From NCBI RefSeq assembly GCF_003952165.1, contig NZ_RXFT01000004.1, forward strand, positions 62,001 through 126,000: a stretch of 64,000 nt of DNA. Direction: 5' to 3'. Both the position numbers and the translations under genes were made by a program. The stretch's first letter is position 1. Each line of letters starts with the position of its first letter. Shown in pieces: positions 18,505-29,266 of the stretch. Origin of the DNA: Variovorax guangxiensis. Lineage in GTDB: Bacteria > Pseudomonadota > Gammaproteobacteria > Burkholderiales > Burkholderiaceae_C. The notes beneath the pieces are model-generated. The model worked only from the letters and a program-made list of their open reading frames with translations. It was not told the DNA's origin and ran no database searches.

Positions 18505-19578
18505 ATGCAATTGACACTCGAGCGCGTCACCAAGAAGGTGGGAGCGCAGACATGGCTCTACGAGCAGAGCATCGCGCCCAAGAGCGGCGCGGTCACCGTG
18601 CTCCTGGGCGCCACGCAGGCCGGCAAGACCAGCCTGATGAGGCTGATGGCGGGGCTCGATACGCCCACCACCGGCAAGGTGCTGGTCGACGGCAAGGACG
18701 TGACCGGCATGCCGGTGCGCGAGCGCAACGTCGCGATGGTCTACCAGCAGTTCATCAACTACCCGTCGCTCAAGGTGGCGGACAACATCGCCTCGCCGCT
18801 GAAGCTGCGCGGCGAATCGAACATCGACGCGCGGGTGAAGGCGCTGGCCGACAAGCTGCACATCGGCATGTTCCTCGACCGCTATCCACAGGAACTCTCG
18901 GGCGGCCAGCAGCAGCGCGTGGCGCTGGCGCGCGCGCTCGCCAAGAACGCGCCGCTGATGCTGCTCGACGAGCCGCTGGTCAACCTCGACTACAAGCTGC
19001 GCGAAGGCCTGCGCGAGGAGCTCACGCAGCTCTTCGCCACCGGCGACTCGACCGTGATCTACGCGACCACCGAGCCCGGCGAAGCCCTGCTGCTGGGTGG
19101 CTACACCGCCGTGATGGATGCCGGCGAACTGCTGCAGTACGGCCCCACGGCCGAGGTGTTCCATGCGCCGCAGTCGCTGCGCGTGGCGCGCGCCTTCAGC
19201 GACCCGCCGATGAACCTGCTGGCAGGCACGGCCAGCGCCGGCCGCGTGCAGATGGCTGGCGGGCCTGCGCTTTCGCTGGCCTTGCCCGAGAGCGTCTCGG
19301 GCCCCGTCACCGTGGGCCTGCGTGCGAGCGCACTGAACGTCGACGCGGGGGAGGGCGACATCGCCCTGCCGGGAAAGGTGGAGCTGGCCGAGATCTCGGG
19401 CTCCGACACCTTCGTGCACGTGGAAACCGCGGTCGGCGAACTGGTGGCGCAGCTCACCGGCGTGCACCGCTTCGAGCTGGGTGCCTCGCTCACGCTGTAT
19501 TTCAGCGCGTCACAGGCCTATGTGTTCGATGCCGGCGAAAAGCTGGCACTGGCGCCCGCATGGCGCAAGGGAGACTAG
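18505..19578 (+). CDS. glpS: Glycerol ABC importer ATPase GlpS
   Basis: This 357-residue MalK-like ATPase has an N-terminal nucleotide-binding domain and a C-terminal TOBE-type domain. It has Walker A GATQAGKT (35-42), signature LSGGQ (131-135) and Walker B LMLLDE (151-156). The switch histidine is missing: the usual VTHD reads ATTE, with Thr189 at the His position. The ATG at 18505 was chosen because a purine-rich ribosome site (GAAGAGC) lies just upstream; the longer frame would overlap glpD. With glpT, glpP, glpQ and glpV it matches the GlpSTPQV glycerol importer described in Rhizobium. The pattern suggests that one ATP site of the GlpS-GlpT heterodimer is weak or inactive. Confidence 0.92.
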   Translation: MQLTLERVTKKVGAQTWLYEQSIAPKSGAVTVLLGATQAGKTSLMRLMAGLDTPTTGKVLVDGKDVTGMPVRERNVAMVYQQFINYPSLKVADNIASPLKLRGESNIDARVKALADKLHIGMFLDRYPQELSGGQQQRVALARALAKNAPLMLLDEPLVNLDYKLREGLREELTQLFATGDSTVIYATTEPGEALLLGGYTAVMDAGELLQYGPTAEVFHAPQSLRVARAFSDPPMNLLAGTASAGRVQMAGGPALSLALPESVSGPVTVGLRASALNVDAGEGDIALPGKVELAEISGSDTFVHVETAVGELVAQLTGVHRFELGASLTLYFSASQAYVFDAGEKLALAPAWRKGD

Positions 19579-19580
19579 TC

Positions 19581-20647
19581 ATGGCACGCATCGACCTCGA
19601 CCTGGCTCACGCCTACCGCCCCAACCCCACGCAGGACAGCGACTACGCGCTGCTTCCGCTGAAGATGAGCTTCCGCGACGGTGGCGCCTACGCCTTGCTC
19701 GGCCCCTCGGGCTGCGGCAAGACGACCATGCTCAACATCATCTCGGGCCTGCTGGTGCCTTCGCAGGGCACCGTGACCTTCGACGGCCGCGACGTGACGC
19801 GCGCGACGCCGCAGGAGCGCAACATCGCGCAGGTGTTCCAGTTCCCGGTGATCTACGACACCATGACCGTGGCCGAGAACCTCGCGTTCCCCTTGCGCAA
19901 CCGCAAGATGCCGGCCGACCAGATCAAGAAGCGCGTCGGCGAGATCGCCGAGATGCTCGACATGAGCGGCCAGCTCAACCAGCGCGCCGCCGGCCTTGCG
20001 GCTGACGCCAAGCAGAAGATCTCGCTCGGCCGCGGACTGGTGCGCAGCGACGTGTCGGCGGTGCTCTTCGACGAGCCGCTCACCGTGATCGACCCGCACC
20101 TGAAGTGGCAGCTGCGCCGCAAGCTCAAGCAGATCCACCGCGAGCTGAAGCTCACGCTGATCTACGTGACGCACGACCAGGTCGAGGCGCTCACCTTCGC
20201 GGAAGAGGTGGTGGTCATGACCCGCGGCAAGGCCGTGCAGGTGGGCAGCGCCGACGCGCTCTTCGAACGGCCGGCCCACACCTTCGTCGGGCATTTCATC
20301 GGTTCGCCGGGCATGAACTTCCTGTCGGCGCAAAGCGGCAACGGCACCATCGAAGTGGCCGGAACGCCGCTGGTGCCCACGCGCGAACTGCCGCAGGGGC
20401 CGCTGAAGATCGGCATCCGCCCCGAGTACCTGCGCCTGTCGAACGCGGGCGCTGCCGGCGCCGTGCCGGCGGTTGTGAAGCAGGTGCAGGACGTGGGCAC
20501 GCACGTGATGCTGACGGTGGAGGCCGGAGGCAGCCTGCTGAAGGTGCGCCTGCATTCGGACGACCGCTCGCCGGCGGTGGGGGACACGGTGTGGGTGAGG
20601 GTGCTCGATACCCACACCTGCTATTACAAGGATGAGGAACTGGTGGC

Positions 20648-20651
<4 letters not shown>
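19581..20651 (+). CDS. glpT: Glycerol ABC importer ATPase GlpT
   Basis: This 356-residue ATPase partners GlpS. Walker A is canonical (GPSGCGKT, 41-48), as are Walker B (VLFDE, 161-165) and the switch histidine (VTHDQ, His198). The ABC signature is degenerate: LSGGQ is replaced by LAADA (139-143, continuing KQKISLGRGL). I recall the same kind of sequence in related GlpT proteins, so this is probably a family trait. The C-terminus carries a TOBE-like domain (PLKIGIRPEYLRL). The gene begins two bases after glpS and its stop overlaps the glpP start. It should not be confused with the unrelated E. coli antiporter of the same symbol. Confidence 0.92.
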
Positions 20652-21534
<883 letters not shown>

Positions 21535-21538
<4 letters not shown>

Positions 21539-22347
21539 ACGAGAAGAGATTTCACAAGCGCAGCATCTTCCTGGTGCTGTACATCCTGTTCGCGCTGTTG
21601 CCCATCTACTGGATGATCAACATGAGCTTCAAGACGAACGAGGAGATTCTTTCGAGCTTCTCGTTCTTCCCGCAGCAACTCACCTGGTCGAACTACGCGC
21701 GCATCTTCACCGACGAGTCGTGGTATTCGGGCTACATCAACAGCCTGATCTACGTGGCGATCAACACGGTGATCTCGCTCACCGTGGCGCTGCCGGCGGC
21801 CTATGCCTTCTCGCGCTATTCGTTCCTGGGCGACAAGCACGTGTTCTTCTGGCTGCTGACCAACCGCATGACGCCGCCCGCGGTGTTCCTGCTGCCGTTC
21901 TTCCAGCTCTACAGCACGGTCGGTCTGATGGACACGCACCTGGGCGTGGCGCTCGCGCACCTGCTGTTCAACGTGCCGCTGGCGGTGTGGATTCTCGAAG
22001 GCTTCATGAGCGGCATTCCGCGCGAGATCGACGAGACGGCGTACATCGACGGCTACTCGTTTCCGCGCTTCTTCCTCACGATCTTCCTGCCGCTCATCAA
22101 GGCCGGCGTGGGCGTGGCGGCGTTCTTCTGCTTCATGTTCAGCTGGGTCGAGCTGCTGCTGGCGCGCACGCTCACCAGCGTGAATGCCAAGCCCATCGTG
22201 GCGACCATGACGCGCACCGTGAGCGCGTCGGGCATGGACTGGGCGACGCTGGCCGCGGCCGGCGTGCTCACCATCGTGCCGGGTGCCATCGTGATCTGGT
22301 TCGTGCGTCACTACATCGCGAAGGGTTTCGCGATGGGTCGTGTTTGA
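21535..22347 (+). CDS. glpQ: Glycerol ABC importer permease GlpQ
   Basis: This 270-residue MalG-type permease starts at the ATG at 21535, overlapping the glpP stop. A short cytoplasmic start (NEKRFHKRS) precedes six membrane segments, and the EAA motif reads ETAYIDGYSFPRFFLTIFLP near residues 165-184. It pairs with GlpP in the importer. The gene is followed after 12 bases by the small membrane gene that accompanies this importer type. The symbol follows the Rhizobium glycerol importer and is unrelated to glycerophosphodiesterase GlpQ of E. coli. Confidence 0.92.
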
Positions 22348-22359
22348 GGAGGCACGGAA

Positions 22360-22668
22360 ATGTTCGATTGGATGGTCTGGACCACTCCGGTGGCCGTGTT
22401 CTTCGTCTGCATCGCGTTGATGCTGGTCGGCATGACGATCTGGGAATTGAAGTCGCCCACCACGCTGCGGCGCGGCTGGCTGCCTATGGCCACCACGCGC
22501 GGCGACAGGCTCTTCATCGGGCTGCTGTCGGCGGCCTACGTCAACCTGGTCTTCGTCGGCCTGGCGGGCAAGTTCCAGGAATGGTTCAGCCTTGAGGCCG
22601 AGCCCTCGGTATGGATCAGCTTCGTGCTGTCGATGGGCCTGCTCGCGCTGGTCATGCGCAAGGGCTGA
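22360..22668 (+). CDS. DUF2160 small membrane protein of the glycerol importer operon
   Basis: This encodes 102 residues with three hydrophobic segments (about 11-30, 49-68 and 80-98) and almost no soluble part. A conserved IWELKSPTTLRRGWLPM loop follows the first segment. It matches the DUF2160 family as I remember it, found almost only between the permease and binding-protein genes of GlpSTPQV-type glycerol importers. A role as an accessory subunit of the membrane complex is inferred from this strict linkage; no biochemical function is known to me. It is co-transcribed (12 bases after glpQ, about 107 before glpV). Confidence 0.82.
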   Translation: MFDWMVWTTPVAVFFVCIALMLVGMTIWELKSPTTLRRGWLPMATTRGDRLFIGLLSAAYVNLVFVGLAGKFQEWFSLEAEPSVWISFVLSMGLLALVMRKG

Positions 22669-22775
22669 ACGGGCACCGCATTTTTTCCTTCTTCCAGAAG
22701 CGTTCCGGCTCTCCGCCTCCCCGGAGCCGTGATCGGACACAACACCGGGGAAGCAACAACCGAGGAGACAGTTCC

Positions 22776-24509
<1,734 letters not shown>

Positions 24510-24542
24510 GCGCCGGGCTACCCCAGCACTCTGCTGCAGACA

Positions 24543-24573
24543 GGGCCGTGCCGCGAGGCGCGGCCCTTTTTTT
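24543..24573 (+). terminator. Rho-independent terminator of the glpD-glpV operon
   Basis: A GC-rich hairpin (GGGCCG, bulge, GCC, loop GCGA, GGC, bulge, CGGCCC) is followed directly by seven T residues. It lies 33 bases after the glpV stop and before the next operon on the same strand. Confidence 0.9.
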
Positions 24574-24712
24574 GTGCCCTTTTCCGCATTGCCGGCCGCT
24601 CGACCGTCGTTTGATCGCAATTTGACCGCTTCGAGCGTCTGATTGATGCGACGCCATGACCAATGGCAGATGCGTTTGCAGGGTGCTTCGCTTACATTCG
24701 ACGGCCCCCGAA

Positions 24713-25714
24713 ATGACCGAGCCAGTGAATTCCAGCCTTTCCAGCCCTTCCGACACGTCTTCGAGCGTCAAGCGCGTCCTCGTCCTGCGCTACTCGCAGT
24801 CCGGCCAGCTCGACGAGGTCGCCGACCGGATCGTCGCGCCGCTGAAGGCGGACCCGGCCATACAGGTGCACGAGGAAGTACTGCGGCCCCGGCAGCCGTA
24901 CCCCTTTCCCTGGCCCTTCCTGAGCTTCTTCGACGCCTTCCCCGAGTCGGCCCACATGAAGCCACAGCCGCTGGCGCCGCTCACGCTCACGGGCGACGAG
25001 GATTTCGACCTCGTCGTGCTCCCGTACCAGGTGTGGTTCCTGGCACCCTCGCAGCCGGTGGCGGCCTTCCTCAAGCATCCGGTGGCGGCCCGGCTGCTCA
25101 AGGGCAAGCCGGTGGTCACGGTCATCGCCTGCCGCAACATGTGGCTGCTGGCGCAGGAAAAGCTCAAGGGCATGCTCGACGACGTGGGCGCGCGGCTCAT
25201 CGACAACGTGGTGCTCACCGACCCCGGCCCCACGCTCGCCACCTTCTTCACCACGCCGGCCTGGCTCATCTGGGGCCGCAAGCGCGGCTTCTGGGGCATG
25301 CCCGACGCCGGCCTCAGCACCGGGCAGATCGCGGGTACGGCCCGCTTCGGCCGGGCCCTGCGCGACGCGCTGCACAAGAACCTGGAGCGCGGCACGCAGC
25401 CGCTGCTGGCCGGCCTGGGCGCGGTACAGGCCAACGCCAGGCTGCTCATCAGCGAGAAGGCCGGCACGCGCAGCTTCTACCTCTGGGGCAAGCTCATCAT
25501 GGCCGCCGGCGGGCCCGGCGCATGGCAGCGCAAGCCGCTGCTGCTGCTGTACGTGCTGTTCCTGCTGGTACTGATCATCACGGTGGTGCCCGTGAGCCTG
25601 AGCCTGCAGGCGCTTCTGCGACCTCTGTTCAGGGGGTGGCTGACTAGAATGACGGCCAAATTCGAGTGCCCGTCGGGCTCAGCCACGGACCGCACCCCTC
25701 TCTATGACGACTGA
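24713..25714 (+). CDS. DarA-like dialkylresorcinol condensing/cyclising enzyme
   Basis: This 333-residue protein has a flavodoxin-like N-terminus (VLVLRYSQSGQLDEVADRIV near 20-40) and a C-terminal hydrophobic helix near residues 280-300 that could anchor it in the membrane. The YSQ-[ST]-GQL start and overall length resemble proteins annotated as DarA-type dialkylresorcinol condensing enzymes, which cyclise two fatty-acid-derived chains together with ketosynthase DarB. The adjacent KASIII-type gene supports the call. The ATG at 24713 is preferred over 24656, which would add an unrelated leader. It opens a nine-gene operon and overlaps the next gene by 11 bases. No darC-type oxidase is present, so the final product need not be a dialkylresorcinol. 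Confidence 0.68.
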   Translation: MTEPVNSSLSSPSDTSSSVKRVLVLRYSQSGQLDEVADRIVAPLKADPAIQVHEEVLRPRQPYPFPWPFLSFFDAFPESAHMKPQPLAPLTLTGDEDFDLVVLPYQVWFLAPSQPVAAFLKHPVAARLLKGKPVVTVIACRNMWLLAQEKLKGMLDDVGARLIDNVVLTDPGPTLATFFTTPAWLIWGRKRGFWGMPDAGLSTGQIAGTARFGRALRDALHKNLERGTQPLLAGLGAVQANARLLISEKAGTRSFYLWGKLIMAAGGPGAWQRKPLLLLYVLFLLVLIITVVPVSLSLQALLRPLFRGWLTRMTAKFECPSGSATDRTPLYDD

Positions 25715-26840
25715 TGTCTTCCTGACCCGTACTGCCGCTTTCCTGCCCTTTGCCCCGGTCAGCAATGAAGACATCGAAGACGTCCTCGGTCGCATCGGCG
25801 GCAAGGCGTCCCGCGCGCGGCGGCTGATCCTTCGCAGCAACGGCATCCAGTCGCGCCACTACGCCATCGACCGCGCCACCGGCGAGCTGGCGATGACCAA
25901 CGCCCAGCTCACCGCCAGCGCGATCCGCGCGCTGGGCGACGTGGGGCGCGTCGACTGTCTCGTCACCGGCACCTCGCTGCCCGACCAGCTCATGCCCAAC
26001 CACGCCGTGATGGTGCACGGCGAGCTCGGCTGGCCGCGGCTCGAAGTGGTGGCCTGCGCGGGCATCTGCCTGGCCGGCGCCGCCGCGCTGAAGCATGCGT
26101 GGCTCTCGGTGCGCGCGGGCGACGCCCGGCGCGCGGTCGCCACCGGCTCCGAGCTGGCCTCGGCCGTGATGCGCGGCTCGCGCTTCGAGGCCGAGTTCGA
26201 ACACAAGATCGAAGCGCTGGAGGCGCGGCCCGAACTGGCCTTCGAGAAGGACTTCCTGCGCTGGATGCTCTCCGACGGCGCCGGCGCCGTGCTGCTGGAG
26301 AACGCGCCGCGCGGGCCGCTGTCGCTGCGCGTCGACTGGATCGACCTTTCCTCGGCCGCGCACGAACTGCCGGCCTGCATGTACGCAGGCGCCGAGAAGA
26401 ACGCCGAAGGTGGCCTCGACGGCTGGGCGCGCAAGTCGCCCGAAGAGTGGCGCAGCGAATCCACCTTTGCTGTGAAGCAGGACGTGCGCCTGCTCAACGA
26501 GAACATCGTGCGGGCCACGCTGGCCGAGCCGCTGGCCGAAGTCATCGAGCGGCGCGGACTGAAGCCGGCGGACGTCGACTGGTTCCTGCCGCACCTCTCG
26601 TCGCAGTATTTCGTGGAGTCCGTGAGCCGGGCCCTCGAAGAGCTGGGCTTCCCGATCCCGCGCGAGCGCTGGTTCAGCAACCTCGCGACCAAGGGCAACA
26701 CGGGCTCGGCCTCGCCTTACATCATGCTCGACGAGCTGTTCCGCTCGGGCCGCATCAAGCCCGGCCAGAAGCTGCTGATGTTCGTGCCCGAGAGCGGCCG
26801 TTTCTCGAGCGGCTTCATCCACATGGAGGCGGTGGCATGA
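25704..26840 (+). CDS. KASIII-type beta-ketoacyl-ACP synthase (DarB-like)
   Basis: This 378-residue protein has the thiolase fold. It keeps the complete KASIII catalytic set: Cys118 (VVACAGICLAG), His297 (WFLPHLSSQYF) and Asn332 (KGNTGSASPYI). It should condense an acyl-CoA or acyl-ACP with a carrier-bound beta-keto or malonyl unit. Its overlap with the DarA-like gene suggests that it plays the DarB role of joining two long acyl precursors. It is clearly longer than housekeeping FabH (about 320 residues) and lies outside a fatty-acid synthesis cluster, so it is a secondary-metabolism paralogue. Chain specificity cannot be read from the sequence. Confidence 0.82.
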   Translation: MTTDVFLTRTAAFLPFAPVSNEDIEDVLGRIGGKASRARRLILRSNGIQSRHYAIDRATGELAMTNAQLTASAIRALGDVGRVDCLVTGTSLPDQLMPNHAVMVHGELGWPRLEVVACAGICLAGAAALKHAWLSVRAGDARRAVATGSELASAVMRGSRFEAEFEHKIEALEARPELAFEKDFLRWMLSDGAGAVLLENAPRGPLSLRVDWIDLSSAAHELPACMYAGAEKNAEGGLDGWARKSPEEWRSESTFAVKQDVRLLNENIVRATLAEPLAEVIERRGLKPADVDWFLPHLSSQYFVESVSRALEELGFPIPRERWFSNLATKGNTGSASPYIMLDELFRSGRIKPGQKLLMFVPESGRFSSGFIHMEAVA

Positions 26841-26841
26841 G

Positions 26842-26938
26842 GTACTCCCCCAGGCTTGCCCACTTCGTGTGGCCGCCCACCCCCTCGCCGGAGGCAACAC
26901 CAGCGGCCCGGCAAAGCCGGTTCCGCGGTGTTCCTGGA
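26842..26938. repeat. Probable interspersed intergenic repeat
   Basis: This GC-rich non-coding block interrupts an otherwise gapless operon. It begins ACTCCCCCAGGCTTGCCCAC and ends GTTCCGCGGTGTTCC, with a CCGGCAAAGCCGG hairpin inside. I recall similar CCCCCAGGCTTGCC...CCGGCAAAGCCGG elements scattered between genes in Variovorax and related genomes. Only one copy lies in this window, so the repeat status is from memory. Confidence 0.45.
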
Positions 26939-26972
26939 CCAAAACCACTGTTGACGGACGCGGGAGAGTGAG

Positions 26973-27368
26973 ATGGATCTGGATGCAGTACCGCAGGAGG
27001 GCAACGCGACCCTCGACGGCCACTCGAAGCTGATGTACGCGCGCGATGCGCAGGGCCGCGTGGTCACCACCACCTCGCGCGGCTGGGAGGCGGAGGAGAT
27101 CGTCACCAGCCACGCGGTCGACGTGCTGGTCGAGCAGGCCCGCGTCGCGAAGGAGCGCGTGAAGGCCGGCCTGGCCTCGCCGCTCGAATACTGGATGTAC
27201 GAGCGCCGCATGGACGTGGCACTGCTCTCTCAGACCAGCGGCTTCTGGCAGTGGCGCGTGCGCCGCCATCTGCAGCCGCGCCATTTCGCCGCGCTCTCGC
27301 CGGCACAGCTTGCACGCTACGGCGAGGCGCTGGGCCTGCCCGTTTCCACCTTACAGGGGCTGCCGTGA
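26973..27368 (+). CDS. Conserved-context hypothetical protein
   Basis: This 131-residue soluble protein belongs to no family I recognise. It has no signal peptide or membrane segment. The middle is helical and charged (VLVEQARVAKERVKAGLASP), followed by aromatic residues (LEYWMYERRMD, GFWQWRVRRHL). The last 50 residues are Leu/Arg/Pro-rich. Its stop overlaps the GTG start of the BtrH-like gene (GTGA), so it is translated with it and may be an assembly partner of that acyltransferase. A ribosome site (GGGAGAG) precedes the ATG. Confidence 0.7.
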   Translation: MDLDAVPQEGNATLDGHSKLMYARDAQGRVVTTTSRGWEAEEIVTSHAVDVLVEQARVAKERVKAGLASPLEYWMYERRMDVALLSQTSGFWQWRVRRHLQPRHFAALSPAQLARYGEALGLPVSTLQGLP

Positions 27369-28345
27369 ACTTCCAGCACCAACAGGCGGCGCATTGCGAA
27401 AGCGGCGTCATCTCCAGCCTCATGCGCCACCACGGCGCGCCGATGAGCGAGAGCATGGCGCTGGGGCTTTCGTCCGCGCTCTCGTTCGCGTACCTGCCCT
27501 TCATCAAGCTGTCGGGCCTGCCGCTCATCTCGTATCGCATGCCGCCCAAGGCCATCATCAAGGGCCTCTTGGCGCCGATGGCCGCGCGCTTCCGCTTCGA
27601 GACCTTCGCCAGCGCCGAGGCCGGCCAGCGCCGGCTCGACGCGCTGCTGGCCGACGGCAAGCTGGTGGGCCTGCAGACCTCGGTGTACTGGCTGCCGTAC
27701 TTTCCGCCGAACATGCGCTTCCACTTCAACGCGCACAACCTGCTGGTGTACGGCAAGGACGGCGACGACTACCTCATCAGCGACCCGGTGTTCGAGGAGC
27801 CCGTGCGCTGCCCGAGCGGCGACCTCGCGCGCGCCCGCTTCGCCAAGGGCGTGCTGGCGCCCAAGGGCCTCATGTACTACCCGCAGGCCATCGAGCGCAA
27901 GGCGGTGGACGCTGCCTCGGTGGTCAAGGCCATCCGCAAGACGGTGCGCACCATGCTCGCGCCCATTCCCATCGTCGGCGTGCGCGGCATGCGCACGCTG
28001 GCCGCTCGCATGCAGAAGCTGTCGCCGGCCGATCCGCGAAGCGTGGACTTCATCGGCCACCTGGTGCGCATGCAGGAAGAAATCGGCACGGGCGGGGCGG
28101 GCTTCCGCTTCATCTACGCGGGCTTCTTGCAGGAGGCGGCGCAGCTGCTCGACAAGCCGCAGCTGCAGCAGATGTCGGAGCGGCTCATCGCCATCGGCGA
28201 CGGCTGGCGCGCCTTCGCGCTGAAGGCGGCGCGCATGGTGAAGGGGCGCGAGGCTGTCGATCCTGTCGCGCTGGCCGCGAAGCTGCGCGAGCAGGCCGAG
28301 CAGGAGGAAAGCTTCTTCCGCGACCTGAAGGCCGCCGTCGCCTGA
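27365..28345 (+). CDS. BtrH-type papain-fold acyltransferase (BtrH_N plus DUF4872-like)
   Basis: This 326-residue protein starts at a GTG overlapping the preceding stop. Residues 1-145 resemble the BtrH N-terminal domain: Cys11 (HQQAAHCESGVISSLM), His124 (FHFNAHNLLVYG) and Asp140 (YLISDP) fit a papain-like triad. The helical remainder (about 150-320) resembles the DUF4872 region that often follows. BtrH of butirosin biosynthesis moves an acyl chain from a carrier protein to an amine. By analogy this protein may transfer the ACP-bound chain made by this operon to an acceptor before export. Hydrolase activity is the alternative. The ACP gene four genes downstream in the same operon supports the transferase view. 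Confidence 0.72.
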   Translation: MNFQHQQAAHCESGVISSLMRHHGAPMSESMALGLSSALSFAYLPFIKLSGLPLISYRMPPKAIIKGLLAPMAARFRFETFASAEAGQRRLDALLADGKLVGLQTSVYWLPYFPPNMRFHFNAHNLLVYGKDGDDYLISDPVFEEPVRCPSGDLARARFAKGVLAPKGLMYYPQAIERKAVDAASVVKAIRKTVRTMLAPIPIVGVRGMRTLAARMQKLSPADPRSVDFIGHLVRMQEEIGTGGAGFRFIYAGFLQEAAQLLDKPQLQQMSERLIAIGDGWRAFALKAARMVKGREAVDPVALAAKLREQAEQEESFFRDLKAAVA

Positions 28346-29253
28346 TGCTGGAGCTGCGCGAGCTCGCCTACCGCTACCCGCATGCCGACGCGCTCGCGTT
28401 GGCCGGGGTATCGCTGGCGGTGCCGCGCGGCAGCGTGCTGGGCCTTTTGGGGCCGAATGGCGCTGGCAAGACCACGCTGATCTCGCACCTGTCGGGCGCG
28501 CTGGCGGTGCAGTCGGGCGAGATCCGCATCGACGGCCAGCCGTTGAAGGAGGTGCGGGCCAGGGCGCCCACGCGCATCGCGGTCGCGCCGCAGGAGCACG
28601 CCTTCTATCCGATGCTGACCGTGGCCGAGAACCTTGCCGTGTTCGCCGCGGCCGGCCGCCTTTCGGCGGCGCGCAAGAGGCAGCGCATCGAGGCCTGCAC
28701 GCAGTTCGCGCAACTGGAGCAGTTCGCCGCCGTGCGCGCCGAGCGGCTCTCGGGCGGCCTCAAGCGCCGGCTCAACCTGGCCATCGCGCTGCTGCCCGAG
28801 CCCGAGCTGATGCTGTTCGACGAGCCCACGGTGGGTGTCGATCCGCAGTCGCGCGCCTTCATCCTCGACGCCATCAAGAGCCTTGCGCAGCAGGGTGCGG
28901 CGGTGATCTACGCTTCGCACTACATGGAGGAGATCGAGGCGATCGCCGACCGCGTGGCGATCCTCGACCGCGGCCACGTGCTGCGCGAAGGTTCGTTGGA
29001 AGAACTGCTGTCGAAGAGCGCGATGCTGCTCACGCTGGCCGCCGACGGGCTCGATGCCGGCATGCTCTCGCGCTTCGGCACGGTGGAGCAGGGGGGCGTG
29101 CACTGGCGCATCCACCTGCACCCCGGCAGCGGCCCGGCGCCGGTGCTGGCCGCGCTGGAGGCCGAGGGCATCGAGGTGCGCCACGCCGAGTTCGGCCGCC
29201 ATGACCTGGAGCAGCTCTTCATGGCGCTCACCCACCGCTCGCTGCGCGACTGA
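28345..29253 (+). CDS. ABC-2 type exporter ATPase
   Basis: This 302-residue ATPase has Walker A GPNGAGKT near residue 38, signature LSGGLKRR near 135, Walker B LMLFDEPTVGVD and the switch histidine in YASHYMEEIE. These are features of the drug/lipid exporter class (CcmA/DrrA-like). A C-terminal extension of about 75 residues follows the core. The start overlaps the BtrH-like stop (TGATG). Together with the following permease it should form a half-type exporter dimer for the operon's product, a lipid or aromatic secondary metabolite. Confidence 0.9.
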   Translation: MLELRELAYRYPHADALALAGVSLAVPRGSVLGLLGPNGAGKTTLISHLSGALAVQSGEIRIDGQPLKEVRARAPTRIAVAPQEHAFYPMLTVAENLAVFAAAGRLSAARKRQRIEACTQFAQLEQFAAVRAERLSGGLKRRLNLAIALLPEPELMLFDEPTVGVDPQSRAFILDAIKSLAQQGAAVIYASHYMEEIEAIADRVAILDRGHVLREGSLEELLSKSAMLLTLAADGLDAGMLSRFGTVEQGGVHWRIHLHPGSGPAPVLAALEAEGIEVRHAEFGRHDLEQLFMALTHRSLRD

Positions 29254-29266
29254 ACAGGCCACAGCC

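Noticed and set aside
16856..18517. Long minus-strand open frame (about 550 codons) opposite glpD
   Set aside because: It lies entirely antisense to glpD, is rich in Ala/Arg/Gly/His repeats without domains, and reflects high GC third positions of the real gene.
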